Positions 25,180-33,650 of a stretch of 64,000 nt of DNA are shown here, piece after piece (positions within the stretch are counted from its first letter, which is position 1; every line of letters begins with the position of its first letter). This DNA is from AC-32 sp963716865 (GTDB taxonomy: Bacteria > Actinomycetota > Thermoleophilia > Gaiellales > Gaiellaceae): positions 310,001-374,000 of the forward strand of contig CAVQUF010000003.1 in NCBI GenBank assembly GCA_963716865.1. Direction: 5' to 3'. The notes under the pieces are model-generated. The model saw only the letters and a list, made by a program, of their open reading frames with translations. It was not told the DNA's origin and made no database searches. Both the position numbers and the translations under genes were made by a program.

Positions 25180-25205
25180 CCCTTGTAACAGTCTGTTACT
25201 AAGGG
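25180..25205. repeat. palindrome copy 2 of GTAACAGTCTGTTAC
   Basis: The same 15-nt core GTAACAGTCTGTTAC recurs, flanked by CCCTT and AAGGG with one bulged T, giving 12-bp arms. It overlaps the stop codon of the minus-strand PhzF-family gene. Confidence 0.68.
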
Positions 25206-26047
25206 AGCCTGAACTCGCCGTGCGCGACGACGACCGCGCTGCCGCCGACGGCGACCCGCTCGAGCTGCTCGGCCGAGCCGTCGACCTGCGCGTAGAGCGT
25301 CGAGGGCCGGCCGATCTCCGCGCCCTGGGAGATCTCGACCTCCTCGCCGAACCCGATCCACCCGTGCCGCGCGAGGTGGACGGCGAGCGGACCGGCGGCC
25401 GAGCCGGTGGCCGGGTCCTCGGCCACCCCGCCGGCCGGCGCGAACATGCGCGTCTTCCAGCGCGTGCCGGAGCCGGCGAAGCAGTTGATCCCGAGCACCG
25501 GGGGCATCTCCGCGAGAGCCGAGAAATCAGGCCGCAGCGAGGCGACCTCGTCCTCCGAGCCGAGCGCGACGTAGACGTTGCGCATGCCGTTGTCGTAGAG
25601 CTCCACCGGCAGCTCGCTCCGCTCGACCCCGAGCCCGCGCAGGAGGACGGCCTCGTCCCCGAACGGCTCCCGGGTCGGCAGAGGCTGCTCCATCCGGCCG
25701 AAGACGATCCTGGCCCCTTCGCGCTCCAGCTCGACCGGCACGACTCCGGCGTTCGTCTCCAGCCGGATCACGGACAGCTGCAGCGGCGCGGCGAGCACGA
25801 AGGCCGTTCCGAGCGTCGGATGCCCCGCGAACGGCAGCTCCGTCTTGGGCGTGAAGATCCGGATCCGCGCGTGCCCGTCCGACTCGGGCGGGAGCACGAA
25901 GACCGTCTCCGAGAGGTTGAGCTCGCGCGCGAGCCGCTGCATCTCGTCCGCCTCGACGCCGCGGCCGTCCGTGAACACGGCGAGCGCGTTCCCCGCGAGG
26001 GGAGTGTCCGTGAAGACGTCGGCGAGGACGTAACGAAGCTTCCGCAC
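25199..26047 (-). CDS. PhzF family isomerase/epimerase
   Basis: This 282-aa protein has the PhzF N-terminal FTDTPLAGNALAVF, the catalytic Glu in NLSETVFVLP (near residue 47), AGHPTLGTAF, and the duplicated half with AGGVAEDPATGSAAGPL. It has the diaminopimelate-epimerase fold. True phenazine function is unlikely without the phz genes; most members have unknown substrates. The stop codon lies inside a palindrome. Confidence 0.9.
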   Translation of the reverse strand: MRKLRYVLADVFTDTPLAGNALAVFTDGRGVEADEMQRLARELNLSETVFVLPPESDGHARIRIFTPKTELPFAGHPTLGTAFVLAAPLQLSVIRLETNAGVVPVELEREGARIVFGRMEQPLPTREPFGDEAVLLRGLGVERSELPVELYDNGMRNVYVALGSEDEVASLRPDFSALAEMPPVLGINCFAGSGTRWKTRMFAPAGGVAEDPATGSAAGPLAVHLARHGWIGFGEEVEISQGAEIGRPSTLYAQVDGSAEQLERVAVGGSAVVVAHGEFRLP

Positions 26048-26075
26048 CCGGTGAGCCTATCCAGCGCCGCCCACT

Positions 26076-26486
26076 ATGCTCGACGGCGTGCGGCTCTTCC
26101 TCATCCGCCACGCAGAGGCAGCGCCCGGCGAGCCCGACGAGCTGCGGCCGCTGACCCCGGGCGGGCGCGAGGCCGCCCGCGAGCTCGGACAGCGGCTCGC
26201 CGCCGACGACGTGCGGCCGGACGCGGTGCTGACGAGCCCGCTCCTCCGCGCGCGGGAGACGGCGACGGAGCTCGGCCGCGCGCTCACGGCCCCGGTCGAG
26301 CCGGACGAGCGGTTGGCTCCGGGCGCGACGGCAGACGCGGTCCTCCAGGCGGTCAGGGGCCGCGGCGACACCGTGGTCGTCGTCGGGCATCAGCCCGACT
26401 GCGGCCGGATCGCCGCCGCGCTCAGTGGTGGCCCCGAACCGCAGTTCCCGGCCGCCGGAACCTTCGAGCTCCAGCTCGAGGACTGA
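26076..26486 (+). CDS. sixA: phosphohistidine phosphatase SixA-like
   Basis: This 136-aa histidine phosphatase has the RHA motif (FLIRHAEAAP, catalytic His near residue 11), the Arg-containing SPLLRARETA, and the second His in VVVGHQPDCGRI. Length and motifs fit SixA rather than phosphoglycerate mutase. It is 7 bp upstream of the ABC transporter ATPase, so it is probably in that operon. It is divergent from the PhzF gene. Confidence 0.87.
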   Translation: MLDGVRLFLIRHAEAAPGEPDELRPLTPGGREAARELGQRLAADDVRPDAVLTSPLLRARETATELGRALTAPVEPDERLAPGATADAVLQAVRGRGDTVVVVGHQPDCGRIAAALSGGPEPQFPAAGTFELQLED

Positions 26487-26493
26487 GCCCGCA

Positions 26494-27342
26494 GTGGCCT
26501 CGGTCAGCGTCCGCGATCTCCGCAAGTCGTACGGCGACCTCGAGGCGGTGCGAGGGATCAGCTTCGAGATCGAGAGCGGCGAGGTCTTCGGGCTTCTCGG
26601 GCCGAACGGCGCCGGCAAGACGACCACCGTCGAGATCCTCGAGGGCTATCGCAAGCGCGACGGCGGGGAGGTCGAGGTGCTCGGCGTCGATCCCGCGACC
26701 GCCGGCGGCGACTGGCGCGAGCGGATCGGCGTCGTTCTCCAGTCGTCCGCGATGTACGAGACGCTGACCGTCGCGGAGAGCCTGCGCCTCTTTGCCGGCT
26801 ACTACGCGAGCCCGCGCCCGGTGGACGAGGTGGTCGAGCTGATCGGCCTGACCGACAAGCGCGACGACGTCGTCCGCAGGCTCTCGGGCGGCCAGCGCCG
26901 CCGCCTCGACCTCGGCCTGGGGCTCGTCGGCGATCCGGAGCTGATCTTCCTCGACGAGCCGACCACGGGCTTCGACCCGCACGCCCGCCGCCAGGCGTGG
27001 GAGACGCTCCGCTCACTCCGGAGCCTCGGCAAGACGATCCTGCTCACGACGCACTACCTCGACGAGGCCGAGCAGCTCGCCGACCGCGTCGCCGTCCTGC
27101 GGAAGGGCGAGATCGTCGCCGTCGGGCCGCCGACCCACCTGATCGGCGGGATTCCCGACACCGAGATCCGCTACCGCGAGAACGGCCGAGAGGTGACGGT
27201 CGAGACCGACAGGCCGACCCAGGTCCTGCACGACCTGACCGCGAAGGCGCTCGCCGAGAACCGCGAGCTCGAGGGGCTCGTCGTCTCGCGACCGACCCTC
27301 GAGGATGTCTACCTCGAGCTGACCGCGGGGGACGACGAGTGA
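26494..27342 (+). CDS. ABC transporter ATP-binding protein (ABC-2 exporter)
   Basis: This 282-aa ATPase has Walker A GPNGAGKTTT, the Q-loop in VVLQSSAMYE, the signature LSGGQRRRLDLG, Walker B LIFLDEPTTGFDP and the switch His in TTHYLDEAEQ. This is the drug- or polyketide-exporter type with a C-terminal extension (about residues 215-282). GTG 26494 follows the SixA stop by 7 bp. It works with the permease that overlaps its end. Confidence 0.93.
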   Translation: MASVSVRDLRKSYGDLEAVRGISFEIESGEVFGLLGPNGAGKTTTVEILEGYRKRDGGEVEVLGVDPATAGGDWRERIGVVLQSSAMYETLTVAESLRLFAGYYASPRPVDEVVELIGLTDKRDDVVRRLSGGQRRRLDLGLGLVGDPELIFLDEPTTGFDPHARRQAWETLRSLRSLGKTILLTTHYLDEAEQLADRVAVLRKGEIVAVGPPTHLIGGIPDTEIRYRENGREVTVETDRPTQVLHDLTAKALAENRELEGLVVSRPTLEDVYLELTAGDDE

Positions 27343-28097
27343 GGCTCTTCCGGCACGAGCTGAAGGGCGAGCTCCTCCTCTACGTCCGCAGCCGCGAGCT
27401 CGCGTTCTTCACGTTCCTGCTCCCGATGGTCTTCTTCGTCCTGCTCGGCTCGACGTACCGCCACGACCGGATCTCGAGCGAGGGAAACGTGCGCGCGACG
27501 AGCTACCTCCTGGCGGGGATGATCGGCTACGGGGCGATCGCGATTGCGTTCGCCGGGCTCGCGATCGTGCTGGTGATCAGGCGCGAGAGCGGGATCCTCA
27601 AGCGGCTTCGGGCGACGCCGCTGCCCGCGCACGCCTACATCGCGGCGCTGTTGTGCGCGTTCCTCGCCGCGTTCGCCGTCGAGGCGGTCGCGCTGATCGT
27701 GCTCGGCCGGCTGCTCTTCGGCATCGGCGCACCGGATCGCGTGGGCTCGCTCGTGCTCGCGCTGCTGCTCGGGGCGATCTGCTTCTGCGCGCTCGGCGTG
27801 GCGGTGGGGTCGCTGATCAGGAGCTCCGAAGGCGCCTCGGCGGTCGTCAACGCGATCTACCTGCCGGTGGCGTTCCTCGCCGGCGCGTTCTTCTCTCCGC
27901 ACGCGTTCCCGGCGGCCCTGCGCTGGATCGCCGACGTGCTGCCGCTGACCTACTTCCTCCGGATCGTCCGCGGGATCATGCTGCACGGCCACGAGATCTG
28001 GGCGTACCCGGGCTCGATCGCGATGCTCGTCGGCTGGGGCCTCGTCGGCGCGATCGTCGCGCTGCGCGTGTTCCGCTGGGAGCCGCACAGCAGGTGA
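27339..28097 (+). CDS. ABC-2 type transporter permease
   Basis: This 252-aa membrane protein has six hydrophobic segments and the ABC-2 pattern: a cytoplasmic N-terminal amphipathic helix, GILKRLRATPLP between segments 2 and 3, and a final segment near LPLTYFLRIVRGIML. The GTG start overlaps the ATPase stop (GTGA). The substrate is unknown. Confidence 0.92.
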   Translation: MRLFRHELKGELLLYVRSRELAFFTFLLPMVFFVLLGSTYRHDRISSEGNVRATSYLLAGMIGYGAIAIAFAGLAIVLVIRRESGILKRLRATPLPAHAYIAALLCAFLAAFAVEAVALIVLGRLLFGIGAPDRVGSLVLALLLGAICFCALGVAVGSLIRSSEGASAVVNAIYLPVAFLAGAFFSPHAFPAALRWIADVLPLTYFLRIVRGIMLHGHEIWAYPGSIAMLVGWGLVGAIVALRVFRWEPHSR

Positions 28098-28104
28098 GGC
28101 GCGG

Positions 28105-29496
28105 CTAGGCGCGGGCCAGGCGGGGGCGCTTCGTGCGGCCGGCGCGCGCCGCGGTGAGGGCGAAGCGGACGAGCGCGCGCGGCATCTTCTCGGCGTGGGC
28201 GACCGTCTCCTCGAGGCCGGTCACGAGCCAGTCCACGTCCTCCTCGGTCACGACGAGCGGCGGGATCGCCTTGATCACGTTGATCCCGTGGCCGGCGACC
28301 TGGCTCAGGATCCGGTGGTCGCGGAAGAGCGGCGCCACGACGAGCTGCGAGAAGAGCCCGGGCTGGATCCGCTCGAGCAGCTTCCAGGTGCGCGAGCCGC
28401 CCGGAGGCTCCTCGAACTCGATCGCCCACATCAGGCCGAGCCCGCGAACCTCGCGCACGACCTCCGAGCGCTCGACGAGCGGCCGGGTGCGCTCGAGCAG
28501 CAGCTCGCCGAGGCGAGCGGAGCGCTCGACCAGGCCCTGCTCGTCGAGCTCGCGCAGCGTCGCCAGACCGGCGGCCATCGCCAGGTCGTTCGGGGCAAAG
28601 GTCGAGCCGTGGGCGATCGCGTTCGGGAGCGTGTCGAAGACCGCCTCGTAGACCTCGTTCGACATCAGCAGCGCGCCGACCGGCACGTAGCCGCCCGAGA
28701 GCGACTTGGCGAGCGTGATCAGGTCGGGCTCGAGGCCCCAGCGCTCGAGCGCGAGCATGCGGCCGGTACGGCCGAAACCCGTCTGCACCTCGTCGACGCA
28801 GAAGAGCGCCCCGTAGCGGCGGCAGAGCTCCTGCGCGCCCTCGAGGTATCCCGGTGACGGGATGTTCACGCCCTTGCCCTGCACCGGCTCGACGATGAAG
28901 AGCGCCACATCCTCGGGGATCAGCGCCCGCTCGAGTGCGCCGAGGTCGTCCCAGGGCACCCGCGCGAACCCGGGGAGGAGCGGCCCGAAGCGGTCGGTGA
29001 ACTCCGCGTTCGCATTGGCCGAGAGCGCGCCGAGCGTGAGCCCGTGGAACCCGTGCTCGGCCGAGAGCACGCGCGAGCGGCCGGTCGCCGCGCGGCCGAG
29101 CTTGATCGCCGCCTCGACCGACTCCGCGCCGGAGCTCGTGAAGAGCGCGCGCCCGACGCTCGACGGTGCGCGGCGCAGCAGCTCCTCCGCGAGGAGCGCC
29201 GGCAGCACGTCGACTCCGAGCTGCACCGAGCCGGGCCGCTCGAGCTCGAGCGCCTCGATCAGCGCCGCGCGCACGCGCGGGTTGTTGCGCCCGACGTTGA
29301 ACATGCCGAAGCCGCCGAGCACGTCCAGATAGCGGTTGCCGTTGCTGTCCCACAGGTACGCGCCCTCGGCCCGGGCCCAGCGGCGATCGAACCCGATCGC
29401 CCGAAGGAGCCGCACGAACTGCGGATTGATCGTCTTCGCGTGCAGGTCGAGCGCCTCAGCGCCGCGCTCATCGACCAGCTCCGTCAGCCATCCCAC
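28105..29496 (-). CDS. class III PLP-dependent aminotransferase
   Basis: This 463-aa protein has the class III signature: SSGAESVEAAIKLGR for cofactor binding, FIVEPVQGKGVNIPSPGYL, CVDEVQTGFGRTGRM with the Asp that contacts the pyridine nitrogen, and the Schiff-base Lys in TLAKSLSGGYVPVGA (near residue 272). A transaminase of 4-aminobutyrate, ornithine or putrescine type is likely; the specificity loop cannot be resolved by eye. It is convergent with the ABC exporter (7 bp between stops) and follows the DMT permease gene by 7 bp, suggesting co-transcription. Confidence 0.9.
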   Translation of the reverse strand: MGWLTELVDERGAEALDLHAKTINPQFVRLLRAIGFDRRWARAEGAYLWDSNGNRYLDVLGGFGMFNVGRNNPRVRAALIEALELERPGSVQLGVDVLPALLAEELLRRAPSSVGRALFTSSGAESVEAAIKLGRAATGRSRVLSAEHGFHGLTLGALSANANAEFTDRFGPLLPGFARVPWDDLGALERALIPEDVALFIVEPVQGKGVNIPSPGYLEGAQELCRRYGALFCVDEVQTGFGRTGRMLALERWGLEPDLITLAKSLSGGYVPVGALLMSNEVYEAVFDTLPNAIAHGSTFAPNDLAMAAGLATLRELDEQGLVERSARLGELLLERTRPLVERSEVVREVRGLGLMWAIEFEEPPGGSRTWKLLERIQPGLFSQLVVAPLFRDHRILSQVAGHGINVIKAIPPLVVTEEDVDWLVTGLEETVAHAEKMPRALVRFALTAARAGRTKRPRLARA

Positions 29497-29503
29497 GCGG
29501 GAA

Positions 29504-30373
29504 TTATCGCCACACGCCGATCAGCACGCCGCCGGCCACGATCAGCGCCGCGCCGAGCACGAGCCGCCTCCCTACGAGCTCCGTCCGCTGCAACAGCAGC
29601 GCGGCGAAGAGCACGCCCCACAGCGACTCGGTCGCGACGAGCGGCGCGACGACGGTGACTCGCCCGCGGTAGAAGGCCTCGAAGAGCGCGGAGTACGACA
29701 GGCCGAAGAGCAGCCCGGACGGCAGGAACGCGCGGAGCGCATCGCCGCCGCCGGCCGCCCAGGCGCGGCCTCGCGTGGCGACCAGGTAGACGGCGATCGT
29801 GCCCGCGCCGGCGAGCAGCGTCACCGGTGCGGTCACCAGAGCGTGCGTGTCCGTGTGGCTCGCGAGCCAGCGGAGCAGGTTGTCGCGGACGGCGAACATC
29901 AGCGTCGCCCCGACCGCGAAGACGATTCCGACGTGGCGGAAGTCGGCGGGCCGCACCCGCTCGCCCGCGAGCGCGATCCCGCCCCCGACGATCAGCAGCG
30001 CGCCGACGACGAGCGGGACGCGGAGCGGCTCGTCGAGCACCGCGAGCGCGATCGTCACCGAGAGGAGCGGAGCCGCCCCCATCACGACCGCCGTCCGGGC
30101 CGCGCCCGCCTCCCGGACCGCGTGCGTGAACAGCAGCTGCGAGATGCCCGGGGCGATCGCGCCCGCCAGCAGGAACGGCCAGAGCTCGGACGCGTGGGCG
30201 CTCTCGCGAGTGCTGGAGGCGAGGCCAATCGCCGCAGTCACGACGAGCGCGACGCCCACGGTGACGAGCGCGCCGAGCACCGGGTCGTCCGCGCGGCGCA
30301 GCGCGAACCGCACGGCGACGGCCAGCGCCCCGAAGAGCGCCGCCGAGCAGCACGCCAGCAGGACGGCGGTCAA
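29504..30373 (-). CDS. EamA/DMT-family permease
   Basis: This 289-aa protein has about ten membrane helices in two EamA repeats: residues 1-135 with LDEPLRVPLVVGALLIVGGG, and 150-289 with AALLLQRTELVGRRLVLGAA. It may export amino acids or nucleotide-sugar-like metabolites. The TTG start lies only 3 bp from one end of repeat element copy 2, so the original start or promoter may have been displaced by that insertion. Confidence 0.82.
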   Translation of the reverse strand: MTAVLLACCSAALFGALAVAVRFALRRADDPVLGALVTVGVALVVTAAIGLASSTRESAHASELWPFLLAGAIAPGISQLLFTHAVREAGAARTAVVMGAAPLLSVTIALAVLDEPLRVPLVVGALLIVGGGIALAGERVRPADFRHVGIVFAVGATLMFAVRDNLLRWLASHTDTHALVTAPVTLLAGAGTIAVYLVATRGRAWAAGGGDALRAFLPSGLLFGLSYSALFEAFYRGRVTVVAPLVATESLWGVLFAALLLQRTELVGRRLVLGAALIVAGGVLIGVWR

Positions 30374-30375
30374 GC

Positions 30376-30541
30376 TAGTGCCTTGTCCAGTGCTGCCGCA
30401 GCCCTTCTGGGTCGCGAGCACCAAGCCAGAGGCCGCACTTGCCCGCAGCAAGGCTGGGTCGCCTTGCTAAGGGGAAGGGTGGACTCTGGCGCCGCGTGAT
30501 CGCGGGCCAGAAGCCGGCATGTATTGCTGGACAGGGCACTA
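30376..30541. mobile_element. MITE-like inverted-repeat element, copy 2
   Basis: This 166-bp segment starts TAGTGCCTTGTCCAG and ends CTGGACAGGGCACTA, which are near-perfect inverted repeats with TA at each extremity. It aligns without large gaps to 7702-7868, with about 90% identity including the internal AGCACCAAGCCAGAGG stretch. It has no coding capacity. It lies between the stop of a GNAT gene and the start of a permease gene. Confidence 0.75.
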
Positions 30542-31003
30542 CGCCGGTCGGCGCATCTCGACGAACTCCCAGTCGCTGCCGTTCGTGTGATGCATGTACC
30601 GCCTGACCTCGCGAAAGCCGGCGCGCTCGTAGACGGTGATGGCGCGCCGGTTGAACGTGGCGACGGCGAGCGAGAACTCCTGCGGCGCGAGCCGGGAGCG
30701 AGCCTCCTCGAGGCCCGCCTCGACGAAGGCCAGTCCGAGCCCGCGACCGGTGTGCTCGGGCCGGAGCCCCAGGCCGACTTCGATCGTGCCGGGCTCCTTC
30801 GGCTTCGACGAGAAGAAACCGATCAAGTCGCCGTCCGAGCCGTCGACCGCCGCATACGCCTCGCCGCGCGCCTCCGGGTCGAGCAGCTCGGCAAGATCGT
30901 CCTGGTCGGCGGTCCAGTCGTAGAACGCATACGGCTCCGGGTAGCGCCAGGCCGCGATCGCCTCGGCGTCCGCCTGGGTCAGAGGCCTGAAGCGAAACCC
31001 CAC
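30539..31003 (-). CDS. GNAT family N-acetyltransferase
   Basis: This 154-aa protein has the GNAT fold, with the acetyl-CoA pyrophosphate loop LRPEHTGRGLGLAFVEAGL (near residues 81-99) and the C-terminal FNRRAITVYERAGFREVRR. It resembles RimJ/RimL-like ribosomal or small-molecule acetyltransferases. The stop codon lies within the TA end of the repeat element, so the last residues may be altered. The substrate is unknown. Confidence 0.88.
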   Translation of the reverse strand: MGFRFRPLTQADAEAIAAWRYPEPYAFYDWTADQDDLAELLDPEARGEAYAAVDGSDGDLIGFFSSKPKEPGTIEVGLGLRPEHTGRGLGLAFVEAGLEEARSRLAPQEFSLAVATFNRRAITVYERAGFREVRRYMHHTNGSDWEFVEMRRPA

Positions 31004-31021
31004 GGCGGGATTATCGTCGGG

Positions 31022-31663
31022 CTAGCCCGAGTGGTGGCCCAGCGGCCCGAGCGCGAGCGAGACGACCAGCTCGGCCGTGACGACGGCGGCCGTGCCCGGC
31101 CAGAGGCGCAGCGCCCAGGCGCCGGCCGACGGCATCGCGACGAGCACGCGGCGGACGGTCAGGCCCGCGACGGCGGCCGCCGAGACCACGTACATGCCGA
31201 GCGCCCAGGAGGCGGTCGTGTCGGTCCCGGCCGCGATCCCGTGCACGAGCGCGAGCAGCCAGACCGCGAAGTTCAGGTAGTGCGCCCTCCGCCAGAAGCG
31301 GTATGAGAGCTGCGAGCGGTAGCGGTTCGTGACCGCGAGCGCGACGAGCAGCTCGGCCGCGATCACACCCGCGGCGACCGCGAGCGGCCGGTATGGCGCG
31401 GCAAAAGGGACGAGCACACTCGTGAGCGAGAACGGCAGGTAGCTGTCGAAGAGCAGCGCACCCACGTGGATCGCGATGAAGCTCCCGGCGAGCAAGCCGA
31501 CGAAGCGGTGTACGTCCTCGAGCGCGAAGCGCGGCCAGCGCTCGAGCCTGGCCTTGCCGGAGAGCAGGAGGCCCAGCACGACCGAGGCCGAGAGCAGCGC
31601 GAACGCGAGGACTCCGCCCGCGCGCGCCACGTACCAGGTGTAGTTCGCAACGGCGACAATCAC
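31022..31663 (-). CDS. ferric-reductase-like transmembrane protein
   Basis: This 213-aa membrane protein has five to six helices with paired histidines expected for bis-His heme b: HRFVGLLAGSFIAIHVGALLF (about residues 50-70) and RRAHYLNFAVWLLALVHGI (about 133-151). This is the pattern of the ferric reductase/MsrQ/NOX membrane core without a flavin domain. The GTG start overlaps the ApbE stop. It probably moves electrons across the membrane toward a flavinylated or iron-binding extracellular partner. Confidence 0.82.
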   Translation of the reverse strand: MIVAVANYTWYVARAGGVLAFALLSASVVLGLLLSGKARLERWPRFALEDVHRFVGLLAGSFIAIHVGALLFDSYLPFSLTSVLVPFAAPYRPLAVAAGVIAAELLVALAVTNRYRSQLSYRFWRRAHYLNFAVWLLALVHGIAAGTDTTASWALGMYVVSAAAVAGLTVRRVLVAMPSAGAWALRLWPGTAAVVTAELVVSLALGPLGHHSG

Positions 31664-32520
31664 GCGGCGGCCTGCTCGTGCCCGCGCACGATCTTCTGCC
31701 ACGCGCGGTTGAGGGTGACCTCGCCGCCCTCGAGGAAGCGGCCGGGGAGCCCGCGCTCGTCGAGCCAGTCAGGGCCCTCGCCGGAGAGGAGGAACGCGGC
31801 CTTCGCCGCGACGTCCGCGGCGACGCACGAGCCGGCGGCGACGGTCACCTCGTCCCAGCGGGACTCGGCCGGGCGGCCTGTGCGCGGGTCGAGGAGGTGG
31901 TGCTGGAATGCTCCGCCTCGGCGCCAGCGGCGCTTCGTCGTGCCGCTCGTCGCGATGCCGCCGGCCAGCAGGCGCAGGGAGCCTCCGCCCGGCAAGCCGA
32001 CGACGGCTCCGCCGCGGGTCGCGACGTCCCCGCCTGCGGCGACGAGGCCGTCTCCGCCGATTAGCTCGAGCGCCGCGTCGACCGCGAGCGCCTTGACGAC
32101 GCCGTTCAGGTCGAGGGCGGTCCCGGGCGAGCGCGAGAGCAGGCGGCCCGAGAGGCGGAGAGACTTCCGGCGCCCGGGGACGGCCGTCCCGGGCGGCCGC
32201 TCGTCGTCCACAAGCAAGGAAAAGTCACGGTCGTAGCCGGCGGCCTCGATCGCGGCGCCGAGCGTCGGGTCGACAAGGCCGTCGGTTGCGGCGGCCGCGC
32301 CGAGCGCCGTGCGCAGCGCGTCGGCGAACAGCGGCGAGACGACCAGCACCTCGGACGGATCGCGGTTGACACGGCTCAGCTCGCTCTCCGGCCGGAAGCG
32401 GGAGAAGACGCGATCCCGCTCGTCGAAGAGCCGGTGGATCGCGGCGCGCTCGTCGTCGGTCGCCCCGCACACGAGGACGTCGACGCCCATCGCGCGGAAG
32501 ACATGCGCGTCAGGAGACAC
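31660..32520 (-). CDS. apbE: FAD:protein FMN transferase
   Basis: This 286-aa protein matches ApbE: RAMGVDVLVCG and FSRFRPESELSRVNR at the N-terminus, the Mg/FAD-binding LDLNGVVKALAVDAALELI (near residue 130) with AAGGDVATRGG, and LLDPRTGRPAESRW near residue 205. ApbE covalently attaches FMN to Thr/Ser residues of extracytoplasmic electron-transfer proteins. No signal peptide is evident with the GTG 32520 start, which is unusual for secreted ApbE. It overlaps the upstream gene by 11 bp. Confidence 0.88.
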   Translation of the reverse strand: MSPDAHVFRAMGVDVLVCGATDDERAAIHRLFDERDRVFSRFRPESELSRVNRDPSEVLVVSPLFADALRTALGAAAATDGLVDPTLGAAIEAAGYDRDFSLLVDDERPPGTAVPGRRKSLRLSGRLLSRSPGTALDLNGVVKALAVDAALELIGGDGLVAAGGDVATRGGAVVGLPGGGSLRLLAGGIATSGTTKRRWRRGGAFQHHLLDPRTGRPAESRWDEVTVAAGSCVAADVAAKAAFLLSGEGPDWLDERGLPGRFLEGGEVTLNRAWQKIVRGHEQAAA

Positions 32521-32809
32521 CGGTCTGGGCCTGCGTCCCGCCGCTGCCGGTGGAGGGGGCGGCGGAACCGGAGCCGAAGGTGAAGCCGTCGTCGCTCTCG
32601 CTCGACTGCGACCGTGTGCTCGACGACTGCGAGCTCCCGCTCGAGCCGGAGGACGTCGCAGCGTGGCCGGGATGGCCGGCCCGGGCCAGGAACAGGGCGA
32701 CGACGAAGCCAACTGCCGCCGTTGCGACGGCGAGCTCCTTCGCGCCCGCGGCCCGGCGGCGGGCCGCCTCGATCCTCGACTCCTTCACTCGCCCATCCCC
32801 AGGCGTCAT
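32510..32809 (-). CDS. small single-pass protein with Ser/Gly-rich tail
   Basis: This 99-aa protein has a charged N-terminus, one membrane helix (residues about 25-45) and an exposed tail rich in Ser, Gly and Thr with an acidic ESDDGFTF segment. It has no match I recognise. It is overlapped by apbE and sits 1 bp after the larger secreted protein gene, so it belongs to the electron-transfer operon. The tail could be an FMN attachment site, but the consensus Asp-x-x-(S/T)-Gly-Ala-(S/T) is not clearly present. Confidence 0.55.
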   Translation of the reverse strand: MTPGDGRVKESRIEAARRRAAGAKELAVATAAVGFVVALFLARAGHPGHAATSSGSSGSSQSSSTRSQSSESDDGFTFGSGSAAPSTGSGGTQAQTGVS

Positions 32810-32810
32810 C

Positions 32811-33557
32811 TCAGGCGTTCATCCCTCCCGCTTCGGGCGGCGGGCCGCCCTGGAAGCCGAGGCCCGATCCGGGCCCGCGGCCGCGGTGGTCGCGGAACCA
32901 GCCCTTGCCGCCGTGCCGAAGCCCGGGCGGGCCGGCGAACTTGCCGGTGACCATGGCCCTGATCATCTTGTCGGCGCCGTTCAGGATCCGCGCCTCCTGG
33001 GCCTTCGTGAGCTTCTTGTCGGCGACCGCCTTGTCGAGCTTTTTCTGCAGGTCGCCCTTCAGCGTGGAGACGAGGCCGTCCGCCGACTTGCCCTGTGCCT
33101 TCGCGATCTGGGCCAGCGTCTTGCCGGACTCGAGCTTGCTCTCGAGCTGGCTCTCGGAGAGGCCGAGGTACGTGGCGGCGCCCGAGAGGCCGGGGAGGCC
33201 GTGATGGCCGAAGTCGTGGTTACGGAAGCCAAAGTGGCCGCGGAAACCGAAGCCGGGCCCCGCGACGAGCGGAAACTCGTCGGAGTCGATCCGCTTCTTC
33301 AGCTCGTCGCCCTGCGCCTTCGTGATCCGCTTGGCGGCGACGGCCGCGTCCACGCGGTCCTTCATCGCCTTCTTGAGCGCACCGCTGAGCTCGCTCGGCT
33401 GCACCCCGAGCTGCTTGGCCGCGTCGCTGACGACGGCCTTGCTCTCCTGGCTCGGGGAGTTCTTGAACTGGGTCGCGGCGATTGCGGCTCCTGCGCCGCC
33501 GACCGCGAGCGCGGCTGCGGTCGCCGCGACGATCTTTCGTCTCACTGGTGCGTCCAT
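32811..33557 (-). CDS. secreted protein with two YckD-like helical repeats
   Basis: This 248-aa protein has a signal peptide (residues 1-28, ending AIAATQ) and two related helical repeats. One is LGVQPSELSGALKKAM...AAVAAKRITKAQGDEL (about 48-90). The other is LGLSESQLESKLESGKTLAQ...AVADKKLTKAQEARI (about 132-192). Both have the 'ITKAQ' signature of actinobacterial YckD-like secreted proteins. Between them is a Gly/Phe/His-rich segment (GFRGHFGFRNHDFGHHG) and the C-terminus is also Gly/Arg/His rich, which could bind metal or heme. Upstream are 11-bp-phased repeats. Confidence 0.65.
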   Translation of the reverse strand: MDAPVRRKIVAATAAALAVGGAGAAIAATQFKNSPSQESKAVVSDAAKQLGVQPSELSGALKKAMKDRVDAAVAAKRITKAQGDELKKRIDSDEFPLVAGPGFGFRGHFGFRNHDFGHHGLPGLSGAATYLGLSESQLESKLESGKTLAQIAKAQGKSADGLVSTLKGDLQKKLDKAVADKKLTKAQEARILNGADKMIRAMVTGKFAGPPGLRHGGKGWFRDHRGRGPGSGLGFQGGPPPEAGGMNA

Positions 33558-33650
33558 GTCTCTCTCCTGTCCTCGGTCACGGAAAGTCCTACTGGTGTTC
33601 TTCGGCCTCCTACGGCTCGTTGTAGACACTCGAAGGGAACCAGTCGACCC

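Noticed and set aside
25112..25205. Short CRISPR array
   Set aside because: Only two repeats, palindromic with variable arms, no cas genes and no regular spacers.
25199..26047. Phenazine biosynthesis
   Set aside because: A PhzF homologue alone does not indicate the pathway; no other phz gene is near.
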